A stretch of 64,000 bases of DNA from contig NC_089424.1 of the NCBI RefSeq assembly GCF_013426205.1, positions 372,001 through 436,000 of the forward strand, given 5' to 3'. The DNA is from Metarhizium brunneum (lineage: Eukaryota > Ascomycota > Sordariomycetes > Hypocreales > Clavicipitaceae). Position 1 is the first letter of the stretch. Every line of letters begins with the position of its first letter. Positions 1 through 11,298 of this stretch are shown here, piece after piece. The position numbers and the translations under genes were made by a program. Under the pieces are notes generated by a model, which had not been told where the DNA came from, made no database searches, and saw nothing but the letters and a program-made list of their open reading frames with translations.

Positions 1-34
1 CCAAACGTCCTGTTACATGTACTCATATGTGTAG

Positions 35-2497
35 ATGTTGATCCTGCTGTTTTTGAACTCGATGTACCCATTCTGTGAGTGTTTTCTACCCTCCTCTCCA
101 GTCTCTGAACCTAGACTAACACGGATGTACAGTGGTATTTGGTGCGGCTTGCTCCAACACCCATCGATATACGCTGTGACACTGACATGAATGACCCCAG
201 CTATGGTTGCCAGGAGATCGCTTGGCGAATCGACTCAAGTAATGTTGTTCGCGGAGAGGCACGAGGTTTGTGACGTTTGAAACGCCATCTAAAATTGCTT
301 CTGACCCTTCTCCATAGAGTATGGCCACGCGGACGTCACCATCACCAAAGTTAACAGTCATGCCGACCGGCTTTTCGCTGGGTTGGGAGACGGAATTTCT
401 GTCTTCATGTCCCACTTTGACAAGCTAATTAACTTACCCAAGGCGAGTGAAATTTCATTCGAATTTTTGGAAAACCTATTAACTCTAGCAGGACTTTGTG
501 GTCATTGCTGCTACCAAGAACTCAGAGTTCGCCGGCATCGCCCACGAGGAGAAGCCTATCTTTGGTTTGTCTTCCCTAAGCTACTTTTGTAGCTCAGTAA
601 GACAGGATGCTGACAAGGTGACTAGGTGTCCAGTTTCATCCTGAGCTCGAACACGTTGGTCCCTCCAAGGCCTTACATTAGAACTCCCTCTGACATTCGG
701 ATCTAGACCCCCCGCGGAACCGATCTCCTGTTCAACTTCAGCGTCAACATCTGCGGAGCTCAACCAAATTGGAAAATGGGCAACTTTGTTGAGATCGAGA
801 TCGCTCGCATCCGGGATCTTGTCGGTCCCAAAGCTCTCGTCATTGGTGGCGTAAGTGGCGGTGTCGACAGCACTGTTGGAGCGACTTTGATGCGTGAAGC
901 CATTGGGGACCGCTTCATCGCGATAGGTATCAACAACGGCTGTATGCGTCTCAACGAGTTCGAGGAGGTCAAGAAGAATCTCAGGGACCACCTCGGTATC
1001 AATCTCACCGTTGTCGATGCCGGCGAGCTGTTCTTGAGTCGTCTTGCGGGTGTTACCGATCCCGAAAAGAAGCGAAAGATAATTGGGTCGACATGTACGT
1101 ACCCCGAGTTATCTTGGATGGGTTCGCGACAATGATACTGACTACACTAAAGTCATCGATGTGTTCGAGAAAGAGGCTATAAGGGTACGCCCCTTTCTCT
1201 GAAGGTGTGGAAGACTTACTAACATGGCCCACAAGATCGAAAAAGAAGCAGAAAACACACCAAATTCCGGGAAGGTCGAGTGGTTCTTGCAAGGGACACT
1301 ATACCCTGATGTGTAAGTCGTTGAGCTTGTAATGTCGAGTCCAAGCTAATAGCATTTCAGTATCGAGTCGCTCTCGTGGAGAGGACCCTCAGCGACAATC
1401 AAGAGTAAGCCGATAAAGCTCGGTGAAGTCATGCAAGAACTGGACACCAGCTAACTAGAGATAGCTCACCATAATACTGGCGGTTTGCCAGAGGTAAGAA
1501 AAATCAACGTCTATGATTCACTTCCCAGTTACTTACCAGCATGTAGCGAATGATGAATGGCGTAAGTCGAACACCGCTTAGCCAAGTTTGATCACACTGA
1601 CTAAGACGGTTTATTTAGCAAGGCTTACGTGTAAGTACACTTCTATCTTTTATCACGTAGTGAAATCTAACATGACTTCTATCACAGCTTATCGAGCCGC
1701 TCAGACTTTTATTTGTGAGTCTTATACTTGTCTTAAATACGCCTGGTCATGGAGCTAACAATACTGCACAGAAAGATGAAGTGAGGGTAAGTTAATAAGG
1801 GGGTAAATCTTGACGTCACTTTTACTAAGCTTTGCAGGCAATTGGTCGGCAACTCGGCATACACGAGTCGCTGGTAAACAGGCACCCATTCCCCGGGTAT
1901 GTTGATCACCCTCGAGCTTCTCATTCTCCTTGCCAGCTTTGAAGCGTCTGCTAACTAAATCGAATGCAGACCGGGAATTGCCATCAGGATTCTTGGCGAC
2001 GTCACCAAGGAGCGAGTTGAGATCGCCCGCAAGGCTGACAATATCTTCATCAACATGATCAAGGAGGCTGGCCTTTACGACCAGGTAGGGCGCGTCGCAC
2101 ATGTCAAGATGAGTGCAAGCTAAACATTCTCTCCTAGATGTCCCAAGCCTTTGCTGGTCTTGATACTAGCCGTAGTGTTGGTGTTTTTGGTGATATGCGC
2201 GTTTGGGGTTACATTGTAATCCTCCGCGCTGTTCGTACCAAAGACTTCATGAGCGCTGAGGTGTTCAACTTTGACAACTCCTTCCTCCAGGTAAATCACC
2301 TAGCCTTTATACTGTGCTTTCGCGTACTAATCCCTTACCTAGGAGGTCTCGCGTGCCATTTGCAATCAGGTAGATGGTGTGTCCCGTGTTGTCTATGATT
2401 TGTAAGGAACTGATGGCCCCTTTGAATCTCGAGCTTCGTGTGCTAATACAGTCGTACTAGAACTTCAAAGCCTCCTGGCACCATTGAGCTGGAATAG
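35..2497 (+). CDS. GMP synthase (glutamine-hydrolysing), 5' part beyond window, about 20 exons
   Basis: Converts XMP to GMP with ATP and glutamine, the last step of guanine nucleotide synthesis, in the cytosol. My exon model: 35-74, 133-141, 201-265, 318-442, 492-564, 626-654, 707-1094, 1153-1184, 1236-1312, 1361-1404, 1465-1493, 1547-1561, 1619-1630, 1688-1714, 1772-1786, 1838-1896, 1970-2084, 2138-2290, 2343-2401, 2461-2497. All joins keep frame and give about 466 residues without a stop; roughly 75 N-terminal residues lie outside. The class-I glutaminase part shows GICYG (nucleophile Cys on the micro-exon), YGHAD and FHPE. The ATP pyrophosphatase part has the P-loop SGGVDST. The dimerisation domain runs through HPFPGPGIAIRILG to the family C-terminus SKPPGTIELE. 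Odd points: 19 introns in 1.4 kb of coding sequence, one apparent GC-AG intron (443-491), and divergence after the P-loop. It could be a second gua1-type copy; I cannot tell. Confidence 0.9.
133..141 (+). other. 9-nt micro-exon carrying the GMP synthase catalytic cysteine
   Basis: TGGTATTTG is preceded by TACAG, with a CTAAC branch site about 15 nt upstream, and followed by the donor GTGCGG. Joined to exon ends ...CCCATTCT (74) and CTATGG... (201) it gives PILGICYG, the expected nucleophile motif of class-I glutamine amidotransferases. Without it the flanking exons join in frame as PILYG, missing Gly-Ile-Cys, so splicing of this exon decides whether the enzyme can use glutamine. Confidence 0.8.
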
Positions 2498-4635
2498 GCG
2501 GCATGATGGAATACTCGCCAGCGTGGGCTGGGAAGAAGAATAAAAAGTGAGTTCAATACCGTTTGCAGGCTCTTCTAGATAAAGGCACATAGAATGAAAA
2601 GGGCGAATGGGCTCAGAATTAATTGCACCATGATGCTGGCCGTCTTTGGAGAGGACGCGCAGCGTGCAATAATGATATCAATTTGCGACAATGGACACAC
2701 CCTTTCCAGAACCTTTGGTGTCTCTAGCTACAAGTTCTTGGTGCCCATTTAAGCTCGATCGTCCTTATCCCTGAACCATGGTCTGTCGCGCTCTTCTTGA
2801 TCTTGAGTGCATCTGTCGCACTTCCCCCTTCCTCCTCGCAAGCGAGTTCAAGGCACGTCAAGGTCTCGGCAACGATGGCACTTGCTTTTTCAACGGCTCT
2901 CGTGCCATGGGAGTCGGCGTTCTAAGAGAGACGTGCCACAACGCCTACATGGTTTCTCCATGGTATCTAGAGCATCGGCGTAAGAAGAGCTTGTACATTC
3001 AAATCCCTTGCTGGTACTACTTTCGCAGCCTTGTTTCTTGTGGTGGCCGAACCTCGTTCTTACAAAAGGGATGCCCGAGCTGATGTCACTATGTCATTCT
3101 CACATCGATGGCAGACCTTAAAGTCATTTAGTATGACGTGGTCCTCGTGGGAGAAGTTGGCATACTCATATCCAAGTATGTCGCAGCGGTCACAGCAGCT
3201 ATTTGCTCAATTCTAGATGCACGGAACACAAGTTTCCTTACACTCGCTGCACTTGGCTTTGCAAATGCGCAGATGATCCCTCATAGAGTTTTTCGGGCAT
3301 GTCCTGCCACGATTGCAAGGTTGTGAAACCAACTCGACGTCCTGACTGTGACTGAATCCAGAGCATTCTTCATTGCGCCGGATACAAGGCTCGCAACTTG
3401 TTGTACGTCCCACTGTAAAGGAATGTGGCGTCTGGGCAGTGCGCAACTCCAAAATACGCTGAGAAGAAATCGTCGACCAACCTGAGGTTGTGAAGATCAG
3501 TTGTAGGATACTCAACATATCCTTGGTCCAAATCCGCTGCCCAAGTAGAAATTGAAGGGCTATTGGTTGCACCCTAGGATGGGGCATGAGGCGAACCAAT
3601 GTCTTTCTTGATTCAACGGATGCGTTGGCCACTACCGATATGAACCACCCGCAGGATATCCGGGATTCATGTTAGGAATTGAAAGAAAGCATGAACCGAG
3701 ATGTGCGTTTAATGACGCTCTAGAGACAGTCCTTGTGAGGTTGGATGGCCGTCAAGACGTCGGCATTGTCCTTGGCTAGTTTGACGGGATTTGGTCTGCT
3801 TCACAAACGGGCCAACATTAGGGCATTAAAAATTCACCGTGTCTGAATCCAATCGTAATAAGATTACCCCCGACCCTGCGATTAGCAAAATACTTTAAAC
3901 CAACAGGCAATATTTCCCTGTCTTTTTGTGCCGCCATAAGCCCTCACCTCACTCCTCAGAACCTTGCCAGCCGAATTACCGTCCGATATTTCCTTTATTT
4001 TAAGACAGGCACAGCCCATCGCCTCTGTAGACCAACTAGAACTCTTTGTGCCACTCGCCTTGCTGGCGTCTACAAATTCTTGGATGTCTTTTGCGTTACA
4101 TTACATGTCCGAAAATAGGTACATGGTTTGGCCGTCTTTCGGGACATGGGGGCCCATTGTCGGGTGTATTATCGACAGGACCCTGTCTGGTGGCGTAGCA
4201 AATTCGGGAGTGGGCGTTTACAGATAGACTCGGGACATGACATGGCGATGATTGAGTTGCCGGCATACCAACTAGACGGGCTCTGGTGTGTCATGCCTGT
4301 TAATTCGTAGTTTTCAAACCACCCTTGTAGTACAATTTGCTCAATACAATGTGCTACAGCTGGATGTCTTGGATATGACTTTAAATCCAGCTTCTTGAAG
4401 GAGATGCTCTAGACGGTAGGCAATGTACATGTCCATGAGGCAGCTATTTTTGTTCCAACGATTTTATTTCATCTGGATATCGCCAAGTGGCTTTAAACAG
4501 GTGACCAGGCTGAGAGCTCGGATTCAAACACTCTGTGACAAAATTCTTTGCCGATAACCACTCCCCGCTGGGACATCTGCAAACCAGAAGCAGAATTTCA
4601 GGATCCTTCAACTCGCAACTCCCTCGAGGAACGCT
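2498..4635. other. Gene-poor stretch, no supportable gene
   Basis: It holds only short, overlapping open frames (for example 2778-3083, 3213-3632 on the minus strand, 3964-4227) without recognisable domains, consistent codon use or convincing splice chains. Parts might be decayed gene remains, but I cannot name any. Confidence 0.5.
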
Positions 4636-5503
4636 TTAGACATAGTCGACCTCGAACTTTCCCTTAGGGGTGAATATCACAACAGCAGTGAACTTTCCCT
4701 GTCCCTTGCCGCTGGAGAAGTCAATGACGCCCGGCAAGTCAGAAATTGCCCGGTACGAAAGAGCTTCACCAATCTGCGAGGAGGTGTCTACAGAAATCAC
4801 TCCTTTGAGAATGGGTGTCATGTTGTATCTTGTGTTGGGGAGGGGGTTGAGCTAAACCACATTGACACACATTAGCGGATGGACGAGAGAAATTCACAGA
4901 ATGATTTTCCATACCGAAGCCACAGGAATTGATCTGTTGTGCTGATCCTTCTTGCCAAGTCCAATGAGGACTCTGGTGTCGCCAACGTCGAAATCATCAC
5001 GGGTGTGGATTGTGTAGGCGCCTGCTGGGGCAGAGGAGTCGATCTCTTGGATATTCACATTGAACTGGCGGATGAGCTCACTGACTGCCGTGTGGAAGGT
5101 GCCTTTGCAGTGCTCATCATCAGCATTGGATCCATGGGGGATGAGGATGTCAAGACGAGGGATACTTGCTGCCGGTTTGCCCATCCTTGCCCAGCGTGGC
5201 AGGTAGCGATTTGCCTCCCGAGACGACTACTCCGCTTTGTAGTGGTGTTTCAGTTGAACCGGCCCCTAGATTTTTAGCTTCAAGAGTCTGGTCAAACGTG
5301 AAGTATGTAGAGTCAAAGTACCTACATGCGAAGTACTCTGCTGTGATTTTCACGGTCTGTGTGTCGCCGCCTTCATTCACCGTGAGTTGCATCCAGACAT
5401 TGCCGAAACCGTCGACATTGTCGCCAAAAGGGGATGCCTGGTAGAGCACAAAGCGTTGTTTCAGAGCTGACTCGTTAATGACACTGATGGTATATGTAGC
5501 CAT
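4636..5503 (-). CDS. Small fungal protein of an uncharacterised beta-rich cytosolic family
   Basis: Starts at 5503 (MATYTISVINESALKQRF), a pattern I associate with an uncharacterised fungal family of about 220-280 residues without signal peptide. The frame runs to about 5150-5185. The continuation (IPRLDILIPHG...) lies one frame over, so an intron or a frameshift is needed there; a weak donor GTTCAA with acceptor CGGCAG would fit, but I am not certain. The second junction is clear: intron 4852-4914 (donor GTATGG, acceptor GTTTAG) joins PVAS to LNPLPNTRYNM in frame. The C-terminal exon 4636-4851 ends FEVDYV. The conserved-looking central part contains DDFDVGDTRVLIGLGKK. Function unknown; no membrane segment. 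A TATA-like site lies about 120 bp upstream. Confidence 0.7.
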
Positions 5504-5624
5504 TTTGGTAGTTTTGGATGCTTGGTATGTAGTTTGATGTGAATTTGGGAAACTAGGTTGGTAATTGAAGCTCGGAATCGGAACATGGACGCAGCCTAGC
5601 CGTGGAGTACGGATGCTGAGGATA

Positions 5625-5632
5625 CTTATATA
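5625..5632 (-). promoter_or_regulatory. TATA-like box upstream of the gene starting at 5503
   Basis: The minus strand reads TATATAAG about 122 bp upstream of the ATG at 5503, a plausible distance for a fungal core promoter. Inferred from sequence and position only. Confidence 0.45.
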
Positions 5633-7617
5633 GCCCAGCCGGAGAGGAGGACAGCATTATTAGACGCAACAAGTTTTCTGAACCTGATGTGCATCAAGCT
5701 CCAGAAGCATCCGACTGTGAGCCGTGTGCTGGTGGCAGCAATACAACATCGGGTCTCAAGACCTTTCCAACGTAGCATCCAGTATGATGCACCAAGAGAG
5801 GCTACACCGCGGGAGGGAAGGCCCTCGCGGATTGACATTTTTTGAAATTCTTGAATCAGGTAGCCACTGGCACACATTGCCTGCAGCTGGACAGAAAAAG
5901 GAAGCATTTGCGCCGTAAAGGGCATGTACGTCACGCCACATAGGAACCTCATCGCTACATATCCTTGCAAGTTGGGCTGGTCCCTTGTCTGATCTCGGGC
6001 AGCTAAGCCATGCATTTGTCACGTTACGAGACTTATTGTTGACTAGGCTGCGTTATAAAATCATTATTACCCTTGTTCTTCCGGCCGCAGACAGAATCTG
6101 CAGCCATCTTTTACCCATACAAGAATCCATGGTAGCTACATCTTGATACAATGTGTTGCGTTGACCGAGACGCCGTTTTGGGCGTCACTGAGCCCACGTT
6201 TAGATGTGATACATGCACCGCGGGCAGATGCCTGGCTATCCGACTCTGGTGAGATATTTGTTCTAATACGGCAGTTGTACTCGTTGCCATGGACTGCCCC
6301 TGGTAATGGCTGGCTGAGCTTCAACTCTACGAGACCAAAGACCAAAGAGCCATCTTTAGTAACGACTAGATGGGCAAAAGAGGCGTCGCTGGAGTGAAAC
6401 ATGCAGCTACAGCAAGTGCAAAATGATGAGCGGAGAGACGTACAACGTTGAAGAACAGAGTACAGACCGAGGTGACAACGGGGTATGCAGGTCTTGAACC
6501 AGCATGTTGGCGACACGTCTTCTCGGGCAGCAATCTTTGTGGCTGGTGCGTGATATATCATGGTGCTCACCACTCAAAAGTGTCTTCGTTCTCTACGGGC
6601 GGAACAGACAAAAGTCCCCGCTGTTGACCGAGACTGGGCTGTTGCAACCCGACATACATACTACAGCGTCAAGTGTCTGGTGTATAATTCGTCATCGCTC
6701 TGCGGAATTGCTTCACCCGTGTTATCGTGGTCAGCTATCTGGCCACACTCGCTTGACGATGCGGTACTGGTGTTCTAGGATTGAGAGGACTGCGCAATGG
6801 TCGTCTCCGGGGCTGAAAATTCGGTGACGGAGTTTTGGAGGCTCAGCTAGGGTCGGGATGGGATTATCACTGCCTCTTCTGGGATCTCCAGGAGCGGTTG
6901 GCGAGCGCGCAGTTTCTCGATACTGGCCATCCTTGAGGCTTTCCATGACTTTCTAGCCCCTTATACAAGTCTACATCTTGCCAGATATCTCCTGGGAGTA
7001 TTCCTGCAGCCGCATCAATTTCTTCCCCTCTCCTAACCACCCCGGCGAGGAGCGGTCTACTTTTCCCTTTCGCCAGGTATTCCTAACCTCAGTTGCCCGA
7101 AGTGGGCGGCGACAACGGCAAAGTCTCCTCTGGTGCTGCCAAGTTGACCAATCTTCCGAATCGGTATGTTCCAAGTTATTGTGCACTGATCGCCGTCCAG
7201 AATGTCAATAATACTTGACGCCACTTGGGATGTACGACACTAGAATCGTCCGATGAGAGCTACTGCGGATGTGTTTAGAGCAACAAGAAAAGTATGGTCT
7301 GTAGTCATGAAACCCATGCTGCATGAACCGCGGTAAACATGGCAAAGATACGATAATACCGAGAAAACACGCACTCGTGTGTAATCTCGCCTACCTGGAC
7401 CAAAGCGATACAGGATGGTATTTCCCAGTCAGCGTGGCATGATACTTTACGAGGAAGTGATTAGAGGCTCCAAGGCCACATCCCACGATTGAACTTTGGT
7501 CTGCAACAGCAGGAGTCAATTTGAGGCGCGCTGCGTACCAAGGTGCTATCTCAGCTATCTTGAAATCGAACCAGACGGCAGACGACAAAAAAAGGAGCAC
7601 TGCAAGATACCTCCAAT
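5633..7617. other. Intergenic stretch without supportable gene
   Basis: Several overlapping minus-strand frames (5626-6015, 5756-6022, 6136-6573, 7391-7621) are open for 70-145 codons, but none shows a domain, a signal peptide or a splice chain I trust. I treat them as chance frames. Confidence 0.45.
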
Positions 7618-8721
7618 TCAAGGCAATTCTGGGATTTCTTGCGTAGCGCAGTGAACACCGCCACCCAACACAGGCAGCTGCTCAATGAGAACGGGGTAGA
7701 TTTTCCTTTCGTCGCCAAAAACGGTTTGCGCAACCCTGATGGCCGCGGCATCATGTGCCGGGTCGCCAAACTGAGGTAGAATGATGCCCCCATTCACCAA
7801 TAAGTAATTGACGTAGCTGCGCACAGCACGGTCATCGTCGATGCCCTTGACGCCCTTGATGCCCTTGGGAGGGGGCTCAAAGAGATCCTCGTCGGGCTCC
7901 TCCACCTCGATAATCTCAAACGGACGGCCCTTGGCGTCGCTAGCAGTGCTAAGGATACTACGGGCTTCCTCGTAGACGACTGTCCAGTCGGTCGGCTCGA
8001 CCTCGTTGGCCCTGCTCAAGAGGATGACACCCGGGCGGGCGAAGCGGGCAAGGGCGTCGATGTGGCAGTCAGTTGAGTCGAGCCCGTCTCTACCAGGGAT
8101 CCAGATGATCTTTTCAACGCCAAGAGTACGTCTGAGCTCCTCCTCGATATCTTGGCGACTCTTGCCGGGGTTTCTATTATCATTCACAATCGAACTCTCT
8201 GTTAGTATCAGGGTCCCTTCGCCATCGGTCTCTAGGGCGCCGCCCTCTGTGACGATTGACGTCTCGATGCGTTCGATTCCCAGGTCCCGGAGGATAATGC
8301 GAGCCAGTTCGCGGGTAGTCGGCGTAGGGTATTTGCCACCCCAGCCGTTGAAGTTGTAGTCGAGACCCGCGAGGGTGCCCTCTCCGGGATTCTCCTTGAT
8401 GACAAAGACGGGCGCGATGTCCCTCATCCAGATATCCATGCTATCGCCTTGAATGTGGTGCAGCTTAATCGAGAAGGGGGTCACAATCTCGTTAAAGTAC
8501 ACCTCTGCCTCTTCGACACGCTCGGCGCCCACCACGAGGGTGACGGGCTCGAAGTGGGCGACGGCCTGGGCGATATTGGACACCTCCTGTGTTGCTCGGG
8601 CCAGAAACTCGGGGTGGTCCTTGAGTATTCCCTCCAAGCCCGGCCAGCCCAGGATGATGCCGCTGTGAGGCGTCCACTCTGCACGACGGCGAAGGGTATA
8701 GCCGGACATGACGTGAAGCAA
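7618..8721 (-). CDS. Agmatine deiminase / peptidyl-arginine deiminase-like (PAD_porph family)
   Basis: Uninterrupted 367-residue frame, a normal length for the family. Agmatine deiminases hydrolyse agmatine to N-carbamoylputrescine and ammonia (polyamine route). Visible family motifs: WTPHSGIILGWP near the N-terminus, WMRDIAPVFV (catalytic Asp region, about residue 98), FNGWGGKY (about 125), TEGGALETDGEGT (about 160), TDCHIDALARF carrying the catalytic His (about 218), a nucleotide-like ILPQFGDP stretch, and the terminal GGGVHCATQEIP with the catalytic Cys (about 358). The second Met (residue 5, MSGYTLRRR) may be the real start, as the first four residues look dispensable. No intron. Agmatine itself is a likely but unproven substrate; other guanidino compounds are possible. 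Looks functional. A TATA-like box lies about 125 bp upstream. Confidence 0.9.
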   Translation of the reverse strand: MLHVMSGYTLRRRAEWTPHSGIILGWPGLEGILKDHPEFLARATQEVSNIAQAVAHFEPVTLVVGAERVEEAEVYFNEIVTPFSIKLHHIQGDSMDIWMRDIAPVFVIKENPGEGTLAGLDYNFNGWGGKYPTPTTRELARIILRDLGIERIETSIVTEGGALETDGEGTLILTESSIVNDNRNPGKSRQDIEEELRRTLGVEKIIWIPGRDGLDSTDCHIDALARFARPGVILLSRANEVEPTDWTVVYEEARSILSTASDAKGRPFEIIEVEEPDEDLFEPPPKGIKGVKGIDDDRAVRSYVNYLLVNGGIILPQFGDPAHDAAAIRVAQTVFGDERKIYPVLIEQLPVLGGGVHCATQEIPELP

Positions 8722-8845
8722 AGAGTGATGATGATATTTGTCTAGGTAAAGCTGGGGAAAGATGAAGACTTGAGAGTAAAGACGTGCGGGTGGAAAATAG
8801 GTTGAAGTTCAAGTGTCGCTTCGTTGTGAGCGAGGAAGCGAAGAG

Positions 8846-8853
8846 TATTTATA
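8846..8853 (-). promoter_or_regulatory. TATA-like box upstream of the agmatine deiminase-like gene
   Basis: The minus strand reads TATAAATA about 125 bp upstream of the start at 8721, followed by a pyrimidine-containing leader. Position and motif are the only support. Confidence 0.5.
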
Positions 8854-10962
8854 CACGTTTGCTGCCGGCCTTTCACCTTTTAGCAACTTGACCCCTCTCA
8901 TGAAAAGCACACTTGCTTTTTGCATGCTCTACCTAGAGCTATTGGGGAGCATGGACGGTCTAGCAGGTGCCGGCTGAGGAGTGACACGGAGCGTATGCGC
9001 AGAGTATTTGGTGTCGAGGGATGAAGCAGGTGTTTGGTCATTTTCGGTGACTTGTCAATAGAATACTACGTACAAGGTAGTATACAGCTCTTGTCTGAAG
9101 GAGGTGTGAATTCTCATTGGCAAACCAACTTCCCAAGACTTGTTGTGATAAAGCTGTCACACATGCTTCGCAACTGCATCCATCTCCATGCATGGTGCTT
9201 GCAATGTACTCCGTACTGCGGAGTAGTTATACTGCATACTTGTGTCCAGCTCACCTCGGACAGCCATGTCTCAGAGCAATCTGAGACAGGACGGTACAAT
9301 GTCGTAGAACCAACCATTACCCCGTAAACATTGGATGATCTGGCCGTTTTGACACGTAGCCTGCAGAGGTGCAAACATGTTTTGCAGGTTACATGGCTGG
9401 TCTGCGAATTATCAATCACCATGGGCCCAGGTCGCTAGCTGGCCAACGTCAAGACCCTGCTTCTTTCGGTAGCCCAGTGATGGTATCGTGATGAATTGCT
9501 AGAGGGGTTCATTCTCGTCCAACCCCATTGCGACATCTAAGCCACGAGTCGGCCCCCTGGCCGGAGCGGCAACATCGCTATTCATTAGATTGCACACGGG
9601 ACGACGATCAAATGCTCAATGGAGCAATGGATGCTGGGCATCTGCAGGTCGGTGCTTCAGAAACAAGCGTTGTGCTCCCAAACAACGCATATATCGACAA
9701 TACGCACCAAGCGACTTAGTACCCAAGTAATTTCCGACTGGGCTACAGCGCTCGTCTGGATGGGAAGCCCAAGATGGAACTTTCTTACTTGTCTAGAAGT
9801 GAACTTTAAGACGGTGAGGAAATCGTTTACTTCTGGGATGGACCTGCCATCACGCCCAAGGTTTCAAAACTGTGGCTGGCTGCGCTATCCGCTTTGGACG
9901 TGGATCTTCGACTTGCATGGCGCTCTTTTCGAATTGTTTCGGTCGCACGGCCTCGAGCGGTAATACAAGGTGCAAGGCTCCCGATTTGTCAAGTGGCTGC
10001 CGCTTTCATGTGAAACAGGTGATGCTCACACTTGCCTTCCCCTCTCTGGCTTGGAACCGCCATGCCGCTGTACCAGCCGAGAATTCTGGCTACGATACTG
10101 CCACGGGGGGAATCAAGAATGAAGCGGATTATCGTCTCGAAACGTCTCGAAAAGAAAAAGAAGGACAGCCATGAGACTAGTCTCAGCGGAAGCATAACCC
10201 CCGAAGTAACTATCTCGGAAACTAGCGAGCGAGTCGAATTGCTCTTTACGATTCGAGGCAGCCCTCGTCCTGGAAAACAGCGGGTAGGAAGCAGTGCCAG
10301 GGTGCCTCGCATATACTACTGCATGTAGGTGCTGCACAAAGAACAAGAGGGGGCTGGTTCAACCGTTGAGCTTGGGTGGTGTGGGAACGATCCGTCTTCT
10401 TGGAGAGTCCCTGGTTAACGTTTCCAATAACACCACACCGTATAAAAACGGCGGTTTGACTTTAGATGCCTGAATTATGAGACTTCCGGCTATCGAAGCC
10501 CGGTTCCGGCGGGGGCGGGCTTTTCAAGTACATTCACGCATCGTCGTTGTCTTGTCAAGGCTAAGAGATGGTTCTTTGACTAAGATTGTTTAATATTACG
10601 TTTCAGCTGACGGGTTACAAGTTGTTTAGTCAATTCATAAATGATGTCAGTAGATATATGAAGAAATGTAAAGCGTCATATTTACTAAATTGAATGAAAA
10701 GTGTATCTGTGAAAGTATACATAAATAATTGGCCATCCTTCTTCGCGCTTGGTTTTCGATAACTAGTTGCCATGAGCAGTTATGACTTGGACCATGAGGA
10801 ATCCGCATCTGCCACCTGCTAGTTAGCAACAATATTGTACCAGCTCCTCAAGTTCCATGGCTGCTAACTTGCCTTCATATATATCGGGGGTAGGAATTTC
10901 CCCTCTCTTGTCCTTCTTCTTCCGATCCTTCCATCTCTCTCTTCCACCTTGGTAAAGTCCAG
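8854..10962. other. Intergenic stretch without supportable gene
   Basis: Only short open frames on both strands and no domain signal. A small perfect inverted repeat (ACTCCG-TACTG-CGGAGT, 9208-9224) is present, a type of short palindrome common in fungal intergenic DNA. Confidence 0.5.
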
Positions 10963-11298
10963 CTACCCATCCCGTGTAAAACTAATCATCAACTTTGGTT
11001 CCCCAAGTGGCAAATTATCCCCCCTATCCGTTTGCCAGAGATGATATGTTTTCCCACATAACGTAATAATCCCCTCCATCTCCTTGTTTTCTGCCGTATC
11101 CCGCAGCGTCTGTGGCCCTAGGCGATTGGGCATCACTAGTATGCCCGACTTGACTTCGTAAACGTGCGAGTGCCACAGGCAACGCTCATCGGGTGACAAA
11201 GACGCAAAGAGACGCGGTGTGATCATGTACTCTATGCCGGTACGCTGTCTAAAAGCTCTAGTGGTCAATATTGACATCACATGGGGGGTGGAAGGCAT
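10963..11298 (-). pseudogene. C-terminal fragment of a DUF1264 (oil-body-associated-like) protein
   Basis: The 111-codon frame carries the family's C-terminal signature in order: GIEYMITPRLFASL, a LWHSHVYEVKSG block, KEMEGIITLCGKTYHLWQ, and TDRGDNLPLGEP followed by LMISFT. Complete DUF1264 proteins are about 200-240 residues, with an N-terminal half containing a His/Cys-rich CAFH-type motif. I cannot find that half in the 400 bp upstream (11299-11700). A TGA sits directly before the ATG at 11298, and a possible splice acceptor (TTTTAGACAG) precedes the codons for RTGIEYM. The simplest reading is a 5'-truncated relic; a distant first exon cannot be excluded. The retained half looks well conserved. 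Confidence 0.65.

Noticed and set aside
75..200. Loss of the catalytic cysteine in GMP synthase
   Set aside because: At first the flanking exons seemed to join without GIC; the 9-nt micro-exon at 133-141 supplies it.
2778..3326. Plus-strand frames with a signal-peptide-like or dehydrogenase-like look
   Set aside because: The hydrophobic stretch lacks an in-frame ATG, and the glycine motif is too degenerate to name.
3213..3632. Minus-strand frame with a Cys-rich end (possible zinc-binding protein)
   Set aside because: The cysteine spacing fits no zinc-finger class I know, and codon use and context give no support.
5626..6573. Overlapping minus-strand frames of 88-145 codons
   Set aside because: No domain, no splice chain, overlapping one another in different frames.
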